The notes: generated by a model from the letters alone, not told the origin. A stretch of DNA of 64,000 nucleotides from Lewinellaceae bacterium (GCA_016712415.1 JADJRC010000027.1:1-64000); one strand, 5' to 3'. Counted from the stretch's first letter, positions 16,886-25,967 are shown. Numbers and translations are program-made.

Positions 16886-17230
16886 TCAACCCCTTGCCTC
16901 GATTTCACGCCCCAGGAAATAGCCGATCGTTGTGCGCAGCAATCCGATAATGGCGAGGCTGATCAGTTCCTGCCATTCGGGGTGCAGCATTGACGACAGG
17001 ATATCCGATACGATGTAGAAGTCGAGCCCCAGGAGGATGTAGTTGCCCACCACCGGCCGAAGGGATGAAATGCCTTCCAGGCTTGCCTCCGTACTGGTTC
17101 TTATTTCGCGCCATTCATGCAGCAGAAACCCCCACATCCCTTTCGCAAAACCCACCAACAGTACCAGGGCGCTGAGCAACTCGATCCCGTTAGACAGCCT
17201 TTGCAACAGCATTGAACGATATTCTTCCAT
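16886..17230 (-). CDS. DUF1622 membrane protein
   Basis: The product of 114 residues carries the family signature RPVVGNYILLGLDFYIVSDIL and LISLAIIGLLRTTIGYFLGREIE, with three hydrophobic helices. The function of DUF1622 proteins is unknown. It starts 26 bp after the upstream SDR gene stop, so co-transcription under palindromic site 3 is likely. Confidence 0.85.
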   Translation of the reverse strand: MEEYRSMLLQRLSNGIELLSALVLLVGFAKGMWGFLLHEWREIRTSTEASLEGISSLRPVVGNYILLGLDFYIVSDILSSMLHPEWQELISLAIIGLLRTTIGYFLGREIEARG

Positions 17231-17256
17231 GTGAGACGCTTGTTTTCAGACGGTTT

Positions 17257-17955
17257 CTAAGCGTTGTTGTACAATTTTATCACTGTTTCGCGCATATTCT
17301 CGCCTGTGTCGCTGAGCAGAAAGGATATGGTTTCGGCGGCAACTTCAGGGGTTACCCATTCACCGGCGGGTGCGTTGGGCAGCGCCGCGCGGTTCTGGGG
17401 GGTGTCGAGCAGAGAGGGTATAACCACGCTGGCCCGGATATCCTTGAATTTGCCCTGGTCGTTGATGATCTCCGCAAGGCGAAACAACAGCGATTTGCTG
17501 AGGGCATAGGCAAACTGGTTTTTGCCTTCAGCGGGGTTGATGGCCGGGCGTGCACCGATGAAGACAAACTGTCCGCGCCCTTTCCGCTCGAAAAACTCAA
17601 GCAAGGGTTTGACGATGTTGAACGCTGTGGCGAAGTTGAGTTTGATCATCTTGTCCAGTTCGTACATCGTGGTTTCGGCAATTGTTCCGGGTTGCCACCC
17701 GCCTACGATGCACACGGCTGTGTCGACCTCGGGGTCTTGTGCGATGATGCCCTTCACATAACCTTCCGATACGGTCTCGTCGGTCAGGTTGAGAAATTGC
17801 GGGTGTATGTTTGTTTCATGGGGGCTTTCGCTGAATATTTTGGAATTTTCACCCAGCCCGAGCGCTGCGTAGATTTTATGCCCGTCCTGCGCGAAGCGCT
17901 TGACAACAGCCTGTCCCATATTTCCGGCTGCGCCGGTGACGATGATGGATTTCAT
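17257..17955 (-). CDS. SDR-family NAD(P)-dependent oxidoreductase
   Basis: The product of 232 residues starts MKSIIVTGAAGNMGQAVVKRF at 17955, giving the TGxxxxxG nucleotide-binding loop. Further on are NLTDETVSEGYVKGI, VDTAVCIVGGWQPG in place of NNAG, GQFVFIGARPA (catalytic Ser replaced or shifted) and FAYALSKSLL, an active-site Y-x3-K. Substrate unknown. It is the first gene of the long probable operon running to the Crp/Fnr gene at 12011, and its promoter holds palindromic site 3 (41 nt from the -7 box to the ATG). Confidence 0.82.
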   Translation of the reverse strand: MKSIIVTGAAGNMGQAVVKRFAQDGHKIYAALGLGENSKIFSESPHETNIHPQFLNLTDETVSEGYVKGIIAQDPEVDTAVCIVGGWQPGTIAETTMYELDKMIKLNFATAFNIVKPLLEFFERKGRGQFVFIGARPAINPAEGKNQFAYALSKSLLFRLAEIINDQGKFKDIRASVVIPSLLDTPQNRAALPNAPAGEWVTPEVAAETISFLLSDTGENMRETVIKLYNNA

Positions 17956-17995
17956 GTAAAAATGATTTATTGATGTTTTTGATCGTTTGATGATA

Positions 17996-18040
17996 CAAAG
18001 GTCGGTATCGATTGGGGCGTTAATGTTTACCTGCGTAACA
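17996..18040 (-). promoter_or_regulatory. Palindromic activator site 3 plus -7 box, SDR to crp operon
   Basis: Minus strand TGTTACGCAGGTAAAC (18040-18025) followed by GACCTTTG with TTTG at 17999-17996. Centre-to-centre spacing is 35 bp (18032.5 to 17997.5). The palindrome ends 10 bp from the stop of the MIP gene at 18050. Confidence 0.78.
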
Positions 18041-18049
18041 TTTGGGCAA

Positions 18050-18790
18050 TTAACCCTGTAGACTGCACTTGAATTCGGCTTTCGAGCAGATCCATGTGCT
18101 CCATATTTTTGCTGCGACCAGCATGCCCGACAGGGGAGCAATAAAGAATATCCACTGATGCCGGAAATTCAAGGCCGCCACTGCCGAGGCCACCGACCGG
18201 GCGGGGTTCATGGATGTGCCGGAAACCGGCGATTCGAAGGTAATATAAAGCATCAGCAGTATGCCTGCAAACATGCCGGTAAATGGAGCGGTTTTTTCGT
18301 AGTTGCTGGAATACAGGATGGTCAGAAACAAGCCAAGTGATATGAACAATTCCGCAAGAAAGGCTGCGGTAATGCCGGCCATGCCGGGCTGGGTTTGCAC
18401 GAAATTCACCTCCGGAGCCGCCGTGAAAGCGGGTGTCAGCATCCTGAGCAGCAACATGGCTGCGGTGCCTCCCGCGAATTGTGCCATGATGTACCAGGTC
18501 GCGTCGGGCCGGCTGATTTTTTTCAGGTATAAAAAGGTGAGCGTCACTGCCGGATTCATGTGCGCCCCGGAACGCCGCCCCCAGCCCGAATATACCAGAA
18601 AAACCAGGGTAAGCCCCATGGCGCATCCCGACAAGGCGCGCCGCGCCAGTGGGTCGGCCACCGCATGGCGAACAGGCCAATCGGGCAACTCCAGCAAGCC
18701 GGTAAAAAAGGTGGCTGATAACATGAACATGCCCAACGCCCAGGCCTCGATCAGGTAGTTGGGCCAGTTGGATTTCAATGCGGTGATCAT
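18050..18790 (-). CDS. MIP family channel (aquaporin/glycerol facilitator-like)
   Basis: The product of 246 residues has six TM helices and both half-helix NPA motifs: SGAHMNPAVTLTF (residues about 75-87) and GTSMNPARSVASA (about 190-202). It passes water or small neutral solutes across the inner membrane. The presence of R after the second NPA is the usual selectivity-filter residue. Intact. It ends 10 bp before palindromic site 3, and its own upstream region is a 300-bp repeat array. Confidence 0.88.
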   Translation of the reverse strand: MITALKSNWPNYLIEAWALGMFMLSATFFTGLLELPDWPVRHAVADPLARRALSGCAMGLTLVFLVYSGWGRRSGAHMNPAVTLTFLYLKKISRPDATWYIMAQFAGGTAAMLLLRMLTPAFTAAPEVNFVQTQPGMAGITAAFLAELFISLGLFLTILYSSNYEKTAPFTGMFAGILLMLYITFESPVSGTSMNPARSVASAVAALNFRHQWIFFIAPLSGMLVAAKIWSTWICSKAEFKCSLQG

Positions 18791-18815
18791 TTTTGTGCTG
18801 TTTGTTTGGTTTTGT

Positions 18816-19122
18816 ACGACAGGATTTACATGAGGGTTTTAGACAGGATTGACGGGATTGATAAGTTTTAGACAGGATTGACGGGATTGATAAGTTTTAG
18901 ACAGGATTGACAGGATTGATAAGTTTTAGACAGGATTGATAAGTTTTAGACAGGATTGACAGGATTTACATGGAAGGTTTTTGGACAGGATTTAAAAAGT
19001 TGAAAGGCTGCTTTTACCTGTCGATCCTGTAAATCCTGTCCAAAAACCTTTCATGTAAATCCTGTCCAAAATCCATCCTGTAAATCCTGTCCAAAATCCA
19101 TCCTGTAAATCCTGTCTAAAAA
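18816..19122. repeat. Two opposed arrays of gacaggatt repeats
   Basis: Seven forward copies of agacaggatt(gacgggattgataagttt) lie at about 18818-18990, the inner ones with a period near 29 bp. Four reverse copies of tgtaaatcctgtccaaaatccatcc follow at about 19030-19118, period near 25 bp. The opposed arrays can pair into a long imperfect hairpin. Same motif family as 6885-7060. They occupy the space between the second YHS gene and the MIP gene. Confidence 0.75.
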
Positions 19123-19184
19123 AACCATCGTGTACAAAAGCCACAGGTCTGAAGGAATATTGCTCCTGTGGGCGGATCAAAAAC

Positions 19185-19721
19185 TTACTGTTCAAGTGTT
19201 TTGGTCCAGAAATCGTCGCCCTGTTTCATCAGGGTTTTTTCCGGCGTTTTTTTGATCTCTTTTTCCCAGTTCGTCAGGGCATTGGCATAAAAGGTCTTGA
19301 AAAACAGTACGTTGCGACCATCTACGATCTTATAGCATTCCGGGTTGATCTCTACCTTTTCGCCCCGAACAGCCATCGCATGTCCGCACCAACCACCCCA
19401 AACGGGTTCGTACTTGCCCGGGTTGCCTTTGAATTCTGTGAGGTTTTCGGCGTTGGCAAAGTGATACACTATGCCGTCGTAATTGTAGGAAAACGTTGCC
19501 TTGCCTTTCTTGGGGCCGCTTTTGAAATACGAAACGGGATCATAGCCGTCGATGGCCAGGCCATCTTTTGTCAGCCTGAAATGTTTGGTGCGCGGGTTTG
19601 CCGTGTTGTTCGTGTTGGCAGTGACGGTAGTAACGCCTTGTGTTTGTTCCACGGGTGTGATGGATGTTTTTACAGCAGCAAAAATTGCAATGCCGAGAAA
19701 AATGATGAGTGAGAATTTCAT
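19185..19721 (-). CDS. Exported YHS-domain protein
   Basis: The product of 178 residues starts MKFSLIIFLGIAIFAAVKTSI at 19721, a signal peptide or anchor. The YHS-like core is LAIDGYDPVSYFKSGPKKGKATFSYNYDGIVYHFANAENLTEFKGNPGKYEPVWGGWCG, matching the paralogue at 7877-8365. The C-terminal part VLFFKTFYANALTNWEKEI is helical. Metal binding is a guess from the family. No palindromic site was found upstream. Confidence 0.85.
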   Translation of the reverse strand: MKFSLIIFLGIAIFAAVKTSITPVEQTQGVTTVTANTNNTANPRTKHFRLTKDGLAIDGYDPVSYFKSGPKKGKATFSYNYDGIVYHFANAENLTEFKGNPGKYEPVWGGWCGHAMAVRGEKVEINPECYKIVDGRNVLFFKTFYANALTNWEKEIKKTPEKTLMKQGDDFWTKTLEQ

Positions 19722-19777
19722 AGCTGGGTATTTGTTTGAATTATTGTTTATGTGAGTTGGAGCAGGGTTGATTGTTT

Positions 19778-21804
19778 TTAAAAGATCATCGACCGCACTT
19801 CGGCGAACGGTATCACGGACTGGCGGCGACCTTTCTTGTGCCGGGTTTTGAGATCGAGCAGCACTTTGATCAGTGCGCCGACCGACCAGGCCTGGTGTAC
19901 GGTGCCTTTCCCGTTGCGGGGCAGTTTGCCATCGAAAATTTCCGAAATGCCGAGCATGCAATCCTGTTGATAAAAATGCTGCTTAAGCGGCTGTAGCATA
20001 TCCATGGCCTCTTTTTGAGCCTTTTCCGACCAGTCGTGGACCTTCAGATGCGCCGCAATATATTCGCCGAGCAGGTAAGGCCATACGGCGCCCTGATGGT
20101 ATGCGGTGTCGCGTTCCCAGGGGCTGCCCTGATACACCGGTTTAAAATCGGGATGTTCGGGGTCGAGGGTGCGCAGGCCGTAGTCGGTGAGCAGATTGTC
20201 GCGCACGATCCGGACTACCGCCTTTTCCGCTTCCTTGCCCAGCAGGGAAAACGGCAGACTGACCACGTAAATCTGGTTGGGGCGTAGCGACGCATCTGCG
20301 GTAAACTGCCCCGGTGCGCCGGGGATGATAACGTCGTTCAGTGCGCCGTTCGGGCGGACGAAGTGTTTGCTGAAATGTGCAAGCAGGGTATCGCCGATGG
20401 CCTGGTATTTTTCATAGGGCTTGTTCAGGGTGCCTGCGAAGTATTGGTAAATGCGCAGGGCGTTGTACCACAGGGCCTGTATTTCTACCGGGCAGCCATG
20501 CCGGGGTGTTACGACGAAGTCGCCAACGCGCGCATCCATCCAGGTCAACTGCGCAAGCCCTTCGCCGCCGCACAAAAAGCCCTCAGGCAATGCGTGAATA
20601 TTGTAGCGGGTGCCTGCAATATGCTGGTCCAGGATATCGGTCAGCGTGTCAAAATGTTCGCTGACAAAACCCAGGTCCTGGAATTTCTGGTAGTATTCAT
20701 ACAGCGCGACGAAAAGCCAAAGCGTGGCGTCGATCGTGTTGTATTCAAGTTGTTCGTCGCGGTCGGGAAAACGGTTGGGCAGCATTCCCTTGTCGACATA
20801 GCGGAAAAAGTAGACAGTATCGACTTTGAGATATCCTGTCTGCCGGTGGCGATTGTCAGTCCGCGCATGGCGATCATGGTATCGCGTCCCCAGTCGGTAA
20901 ACCAGTGGTAGCCTGCAATGAGCGAATAACCGTCGGTGCTTTTGCGGTGTACGATAAACTGTTCGCCGGCGAGCATCAGGTCGCGCAGAAACGGGTCGTC
21001 GGTTTCCTTGGGGGATATGGATTCGAGCCGCTGGATGGCTTGTTCTTTGAGTGTGTCCGGGTTTTGTTCCACCATTTTTTCATCGGTGGAAAAAAGGAGA
21101 TGTACACGCGCGCCGGGCTTCAGTACGACATCGATGCTGGCCACGGCAAAACAGTCTTCCCGGTTGTCCAGGCCACGTTCGGTTTCCCGCGCGTACTCGA
21201 GGTTTTTGTGCCAGTAGCGGTTTTCAATAAATTCGCCTGCCGTAAAGTTAAAATAGAGCGGCGAGGCGCCGAAGTGGGCATAGAGGGTGTAATACCCGTT
21301 TTCACGCTTCAGCCAGTAGTCGAAGAACGGGTCTTCTTTGGACAGGGAATGGTAGTCGCGGTATACGAAAAGCGGGGTCAGGCGCAGTTTGAACGTGGTT
21401 TCGCCGGTGTTTTCGTATTCGACCACGGTGGTGTTGGAACCCTGCACCATGAATACGGTTTTCAGCAGGTTGTTGCCCTGCGCCTCAAACTTCATGCGCG
21501 GCAGGGGCTTGCGCTCAAAAAACTTGAAGTACTGAAATCCCTGCGGATGGATGGCGCCGGGGTACTGGTTGCTCGACAATCCGAAAGCGCAGTCGCGGTT
21601 AAAGACGATGCATTCTTCCACTTTCGACACCAAAACGGTGCGCTCGGTCGGCGGGTTGAGCGACGCCACGAGCAATCCGTGGTAGCGCCGGGTATTGGCG
21701 CCGATGATGCTGGAGGAAGCGTATCCGCCGATGCCGTTGGTGACGATCCACTCCCTGGAGGTCAGTTCGTCGAAATCGGGTTGCATATTTTTTGTGGTGA
21801 ACAT
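19778..21804 (-). CDS. Amylo-alpha-1,6-glucosidase (glycogen debranching enzyme), one frameshift
   Basis: The enzyme removes alpha-1,6 branches in glycogen. The product is about 675 residues. Residues about 1-300 form the N-terminal GDE domain (SREWIVTNGIGGYASSSIIGANTRRYHGLLVASL). The (alpha/alpha)6 catalytic part has GYSLIAGYHWFTDWGRDTMIAMRGLTIATGR, EYNTIDATLWLFVALYEYY, and RPNQIYVVSLPFSLL ... RDTAYHQGAVWPYLLGEYI. A frameshift near 20,830 breaks the frame between ATGRQD and the YVDKGMLPNRFPDRDEQLEYNTID part. It is likely co-transcribed with the upstream DinB gene, 36 bp away, under palindromic site 4. Confidence 0.88.
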
Positions 21805-21840
21805 GATGCTTGACTGTATTTGGTTGGGCTGAATATCCGG

Positions 21841-22398
21841 TTATCCGTAAGTGGTTTCCGGAATGATGAAGTTGTCTGCGGGCGCCATGCTGCCCTTGCG
21901 GTATTTCAGAGTGGAAGGAGCAATGCCCAGGTCGCTGTCGACCTGTAGTTCCGGAAAATACATTTCCAGACCCATTCTGATCATCGCCAGGTGGTGTACG
22001 GCGTGGTCGAAGGCGTACTGGAGTTCGCGGCCCATGGAGGAGATGTACACCGGGCGTTCCTCACCCGGTATGCAATCGCCGGAAAACTCGCTGTCGACCC
22101 GCAACCACTGTTGTTCGTCCTGCTCCTTGACGGCGCCGGCGATGAAGTCGAGTACGGCCAACGCAGTGGCAGGGTTCTCACTCAGGATATTGTTGCGTTT
22201 TCGGCTGCTGTAGTCGATGTGCGCGTCGTGGGCGCCCTCGAACAGGCAGGTGTAGAATTCGAGGATATGCCGAAAATGTTGTCCGACGGTGCTGCCGTGA
22301 AAAAGCGGTAGCGGGCGCGTGTACATATCCCTGTCAAGGCATTCGAGCAGACCGGCCATTTGCGCGGCGATGAGGATTGTCCCTTGTTTGGCGTTCAT
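21841..22398 (-). CDS. DinB-like four-helix protein
   Basis: The product of 185 residues is translated from ATG 22398 (MNAKQGTILIAAQMAGLLE). DinB-superfamily helices carry the expected metal-binding histidines in VGQHFRHILEFYTCLFEG and YAFDHAVHHLAMIRMGLEM. Members act as metal-dependent thiol transferases or have unknown roles. It lies under palindromic site 4 and upstream of the debranching enzyme. Longer in-frame starts at 22467 and 22449 would lie beyond or inside the mapped -7 box (22465-22468), so 22398 is preferred. Confidence 0.75.
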   Translation of the reverse strand: MNAKQGTILIAAQMAGLLECLDRDMYTRPLPLFHGSTVGQHFRHILEFYTCLFEGAHDAHIDYSSRKRNNILSENPATALAVLDFIAGAVKEQDEQQWLRVDSEFSGDCIPGEERPVYISSMGRELQYAFDHAVHHLAMIRMGLEMYFPELQVDSDLGIAPSTLKYRKGSMAPADNFIIPETTYG

Positions 22399-22464
22399 CG
22401 TGTGTGAATTAGGAAGGTTTGTAATGGCTTCGTTTTCGTCGTTCGTCATTTGGATTTTGTGCAA

Positions 22465-22509
22465 CAAAGGTCAGGGGATGCGACGGGCAGAATGTTTACC
22501 TGCGTTACA
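22465..22509 (-). promoter_or_regulatory. Palindromic activator site 4 plus -7 box, DinB-debranching operon
   Basis: Minus strand TGTAACGCAGGTAAAC (22509-22494) and GACCTTTG with TTTG at 22468-22465. Centre-to-centre spacing is 35 bp (22501.5 to 22466.5). Identical over 15 of 16 positions to site 3. Confidence 0.77.
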
Positions 22510-22573
22510 ATTGGCGTTTTTTACAAGATTTACAGGCGTGTTGTCTGAAAAGGATTGACGCCCGGAAAGCCTC

Positions 22574-25216
22574 CTAGCCCAACTCTCCGATCAATGCTGC
22601 CACAACACCTGTCCAGCCGGTCTGGTGGCTGGCGCCGACGCCGTGTGCCGTGTCGCCGTGGAAGTATTCATAGAACAACACCAGGTCGCGGAAATGCGGA
22701 TTATCGGCATAAATACGGTCGTTGCCGTTGACGGGCCGCAGGCCGTCGGCGCCGGGTTCGAAGATGGAGACCAGGCGTTCAGAAAGACCGTCTGCAACTT
22801 CAGCCAGGTTCTTGTTGTTGCCGGAGCCTGTGGGGTATTCTACCTGGTATTCAGGACCGAAAAAGAGGTGGTATTCACGCAGGGCCCTGATCAGGAGGTA
22901 GTTCATGGGCATCCACACAGGCCCGCGCCAGTTGGAATTGCCGCCAAACAGACCGGTGCTGCTTTCCCCCGGTTCGTATTTCAGCCCAAATTCCTGCCCT
23001 GCAATTTGGATGGAATAACCGTTTTCATGGACTTTGGATATAGAACGGATACCGCCGGGAGAGAGGAACTCGTTTTCGTCGAGCATGGCGTGCAGCAGGC
23101 GGCTCAGGCGTTCGCGCGGAATAAGCGACAGGTGCAGGGCGCCGTGTACAGGGTGTTCGTCGAGTACCAGGTAGTCGCCGTTATCCTGGCGATACTTCTG
23201 AAACCAGCGCAGGCGCCGGGTAAATTCCGGAACTTTTTCGAGTTTTGACTTGGGCAGCACGAATACGGCAAACAGGGTGCTGAGGCCTACCAGCGACCTG
23301 ACTTTCAGTGGAATGTATTCTCCGTTGGGCATCCCGAGGATATCATAAAAGAAACCTTCGTGCTCGTCCCAGGCCCCCGTCCAGTCGTGGCTGATGCGGT
23401 TGAGGCTCTCGGCGATGTAGACGAAATGCTCGAAGAATTTGGTCGCCACGTCTTCGAAGGTCGGGTCGTACTGAGCAATTTCGATGGCCATTTCAAGCAT
23501 ATTGAGACAGTACATGCCCATCCAGGCCGTGCCGTCGGCTTGCTCCAGGTTGCCGCCGCCGGGAATTTCGTTGGAGCGGTCGAATACGCCGATGTTATCC
23601 AGTCCGAGAAAACCGCCCTCAAATACGTTGTTGCCGTTTTTGTCCTTGCGGTTGACCCACCACGTGAAGTTGATGAGCAGTTTCTGGAATACCTTTTTCA
23701 GGAAGTCCACATCGCCCTGGCCTTCTTTTTCTTTTTCCATTTTGTACACCTGCAGGCACGACCAGGCATGCACGGGCGGGTTGACGTCGCCGAACGCCCA
23801 TTCATACGCGGGCAATTGTCCGTTGGGGTGCATATACCATTCGCGCAGGAACAGGATCAACTGGTTTTTGGCGAATTCGGGGTCGACCATGGAAAGCGGA
23901 ACGCAGTGGAAGGCCAGGTCCCAGGCCGCGTACCAGGGGTACTCCCACTTGTCGGGCATGGAGATGATGTCCTCGTTGTTGAGCGTGCGCCAGTGGCTGT
24001 TGCGTCCTGTTTTACGCGATGCAGGCGGCGGCAACTGGCCCGGGTCGCCGTCGATCCAGCGCGGCATGTCGATATTGTAATACTGCTTCGACCAGAGCAT
24101 GCCGGCAAGGGCCTGGCGCTGGATGTTTTTCCTGTCGGAAGCGCCCGGATGCCTGGCAATGCTGATTGCGTCGTAGAACTCGTCCGCTTCTTTTTGGCGC
24201 AGGGCAAAGGTTTTGTCGAAGTTTTTGTCAAACGGCGCCTTCACGGCCTCTTTGGAGAGCCGGAGCCGGAACTCCATGCTTTCCCCACCCTCCACGCGTC
24301 GGTGGTACATGGGTGCAAACTTTGTCCCCTCCGTTTTGCCCTCCAGAAAGCCGAAGTTATTCTCCACAAGGGCTGTGTGAAAGGCGTCCTTTACAAAGGG
24401 CGTATCATTGGGTTGTCCCCACAGGCGTTCCTTGTTGTTTTCGTTGTCGGTGAACAATGCGCGTTCCGGTGTTTGGAAATAAAAGTGGTAGTCGCCCATT
24501 TTTTCATGGGAAAGGTCGACAGTGCCGTAGTCTTTTGCGTCGGCCGACCGTCGGATAACCGGTTTCTGGTCCGGCAGCCCAAACGACCACTGGTTGCGGA
24601 ACCACAGGGTGGGCAGCAGCCACAGGTAGGCGGCTTCGCTGCCGCGGTTGTGCACCGTGATCTTTATCAGCAGGTCATTCTTGTCTGCCTTGGCGTACTC
24701 GGTAAACACATCCCAGTACCGGTCGCCGTCGAACACGCCGGTGTCGAGCAGCTCCAGTTCGGGCTCGCCACGGCCGCGCCGGCCATTTTCCTGTACCAGT
24801 TGTGCGTAGGGGAATTCCGCCTGCGGGTATTTATACAGGTGTTTCATGTAGCTGTGTGTCGGGGTATTATCCAGGTAGTAATACAGTTCCTTGACGTCTT
24901 CGCCGTGGTTGCCTTCGTTGCCCGAGAGGCCGAACAGGCGTTCCTTGATGATCGGGTCTTTGCCGTTCCAGAGCGCGACGGCGAAGCAAAGGCGCTGCCA
25001 TTCGTCGCTGATACCGGCTATACCATCCTCCCCCCAGCGGTATACCCTGGAACGGGCATGGTCGTGCGGGAAATAATCCCAGGCCGTGCCGCCGGGCGAG
25101 TAATCTTCACGGACGGTGCCCCACTGGCGTTCAGAGAGGTAGGGGCCCCAGTGCAACCAGTGTTTTTTACCGGCATAGTGCTCCTTGAGGCGATTGTTTT
25201 CTATGGTATTTTTCAT
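22574..25216 (-). CDS. GH63/MGH1-like glucosidase
   Basis: The product of 880 residues is a cytosolic glycoside hydrolase with an (alpha/alpha)6 barrel. Landmarks are HWGPYLSERQWGTVREDYSPGGTAWDYFPHDHARSRVYRWGEDGIAGI near the N-terminus, WEYPWYAAWDLAFHCVPLSMVDPEFAKNQL, LPAYEWAFGDVNPPVHAWSCLQVY, ADGTAWMGMYCLNMLEMA and NWRGPVWMPMNYLLIRALREY. It matches the MGH1-like/glycosyl hydrolase family 63 group, which cleaves alpha-glucosidic bonds of mannosylglycerate, trehalose-like or malto-oligosaccharide substrates. The precise substrate is unknown. Intact. The -7 box and palindromic site 5 lie 32 bp upstream. Confidence 0.88.
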   Translation of the reverse strand: MKNTIENNRLKEHYAGKKHWLHWGPYLSERQWGTVREDYSPGGTAWDYFPHDHARSRVYRWGEDGIAGISDEWQRLCFAVALWNGKDPIIKERLFGLSGNEGNHGEDVKELYYYLDNTPTHSYMKHLYKYPQAEFPYAQLVQENGRRGRGEPELELLDTGVFDGDRYWDVFTEYAKADKNDLLIKITVHNRGSEAAYLWLLPTLWFRNQWSFGLPDQKPVIRRSADAKDYGTVDLSHEKMGDYHFYFQTPERALFTDNENNKERLWGQPNDTPFVKDAFHTALVENNFGFLEGKTEGTKFAPMYHRRVEGGESMEFRLRLSKEAVKAPFDKNFDKTFALRQKEADEFYDAISIARHPGASDRKNIQRQALAGMLWSKQYYNIDMPRWIDGDPGQLPPPASRKTGRNSHWRTLNNEDIISMPDKWEYPWYAAWDLAFHCVPLSMVDPEFAKNQLILFLREWYMHPNGQLPAYEWAFGDVNPPVHAWSCLQVYKMEKEKEGQGDVDFLKKVFQKLLINFTWWVNRKDKNGNNVFEGGFLGLDNIGVFDRSNEIPGGGNLEQADGTAWMGMYCLNMLEMAIEIAQYDPTFEDVATKFFEHFVYIAESLNRISHDWTGAWDEHEGFFYDILGMPNGEYIPLKVRSLVGLSTLFAVFVLPKSKLEKVPEFTRRLRWFQKYRQDNGDYLVLDEHPVHGALHLSLIPRERLSRLLHAMLDENEFLSPGGIRSISKVHENGYSIQIAGQEFGLKYEPGESSTGLFGGNSNWRGPVWMPMNYLLIRALREYHLFFGPEYQVEYPTGSGNNKNLAEVADGLSERLVSIFEPGADGLRPVNGNDRIYADNPHFRDLVLFYEYFHGDTAHGVGASHQTGWTGVVAALIGELG

Positions 25217-25247
25217 GCTTGTATGGCAGATTTTTTATTGAATGACA

Positions 25248-25292
25248 CAAAGGTGCCGACATCCGGGAGGGTGGAAGTTTACCGGGGTAACA
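25248..25292 (-). promoter_or_regulatory. Palindromic activator site 5 plus -7 box, GH63 gene
   Basis: Minus strand TGTTACCCCGGTAAAC (25292-25277) and CACCTTTG with TTTG at 25251-25248. Centre-to-centre spacing is 35 bp (25284.5 to 25249.5). It lies in the divergent region with the second Crp/Fnr gene, so it could also influence that gene. Confidence 0.77.
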
Positions 25293-25364
25293 TTTGGAGA
25301 AATAGTTGTTAATAATCTTGTTGTGCTCTCAACCGTACAGAATTACGATTCTTGCAGCACTTTT

Positions 25365-25967
25365 GTGATATGGCTGTTGAACTTACGAGAGGCACTTGTC
25401 CACCTCCGGACAAGTATTCATCAAATCTTGCCGCTGGATGGGCAGGAATGGGACGACTTTGCCGATATCTGGCAGGTTTTTGAAGCAAGACGCAAGGTGA
25501 TCCTGACGGCGGAAGGCGACACGGAGAAATACGTCTATTTCGTGCTGGAAGGCGTCCAGCGCGCATACGCTGTGGACAACGACGGGCGGGAAGCCACACT
25601 GGTGTTCACCTATCCCTATTCCTTTTCCGGCGTGGCCGATTCATTCCTGCTCCAGCAGCCCTCGCGTTACTTCTTTGAAACGCTCACACCGAGTCTCTTC
25701 TTGCGCGCAACGTTTCGCCAACTGGATGAAACGATGCTGAAACACCACGCCGTCGAGCGTATGATCCGGCTGGCGCTGTCGCACACCCTGGCAGGTGTGC
25801 TTACACGGCAGATCGAACTGCAATCGTTTTCTGCCGAGCAGCGGTTCAGGGCTTTGATGCAGCGCAGTCCGCACATCCTGCACCTGGTGCCGCACAAATA
25901 CCTGGCAAGTTACCTGGGCATGGACGCGACCAACTTCAGCAAATTTTTGGGGAACATTCGGCTCTGA
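25365..25967 (+). CDS. Crp/Fnr-family transcriptional regulator, divergent from the glucosidase
   Basis: The product is about 200 residues. The cNMP-binding fold is visible as TAEGDTEKYVYFVLEGVQRAYAVDNDGREATLVFTYPYSFSGVADSF. Dimer helix and HTH follow as RFRALMQRSPHILHLVPHKYLASYLGMDATNFSKFLGNIRL. It ends right after the HTH, as in many Bacteroidota Crp-like proteins. No in-frame ATG is evident: GTG 25365 or TTG 25377 are candidates, and an ATG at 25370 is out of frame. A lost base near the start is possible. It is transcribed away from palindromic site 5. Confidence 0.8.
   Translation: MIWLLNLREALVHLRTSIHQILPLDGQEWDDFADIWQVFEARRKVILTAEGDTEKYVYFVLEGVQRAYAVDNDGREATLVFTYPYSFSGVADSFLLQQPSRYFFETLTPSLFLRATFRQLDETMLKHHAVERMIRLALSHTLAGVLTRQIELQSFSAEQRFRALMQRSPHILHLVPHKYLASYLGMDATNFSKFLGNIRL

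Noticed and set aside
18816..19122. Possible CRISPR array of 10-bp repeats
   Set aside because: Spacing and units are themselves repeated, both orientations occur, and no unique spacers or cas genes are present.
23360..25312. A 650-residue open frame on the plus strand
   Set aside because: It lies entirely opposite the GH63 glucosidase, whose motifs are unmistakable. Long antisense frames are common in this GC-rich DNA.
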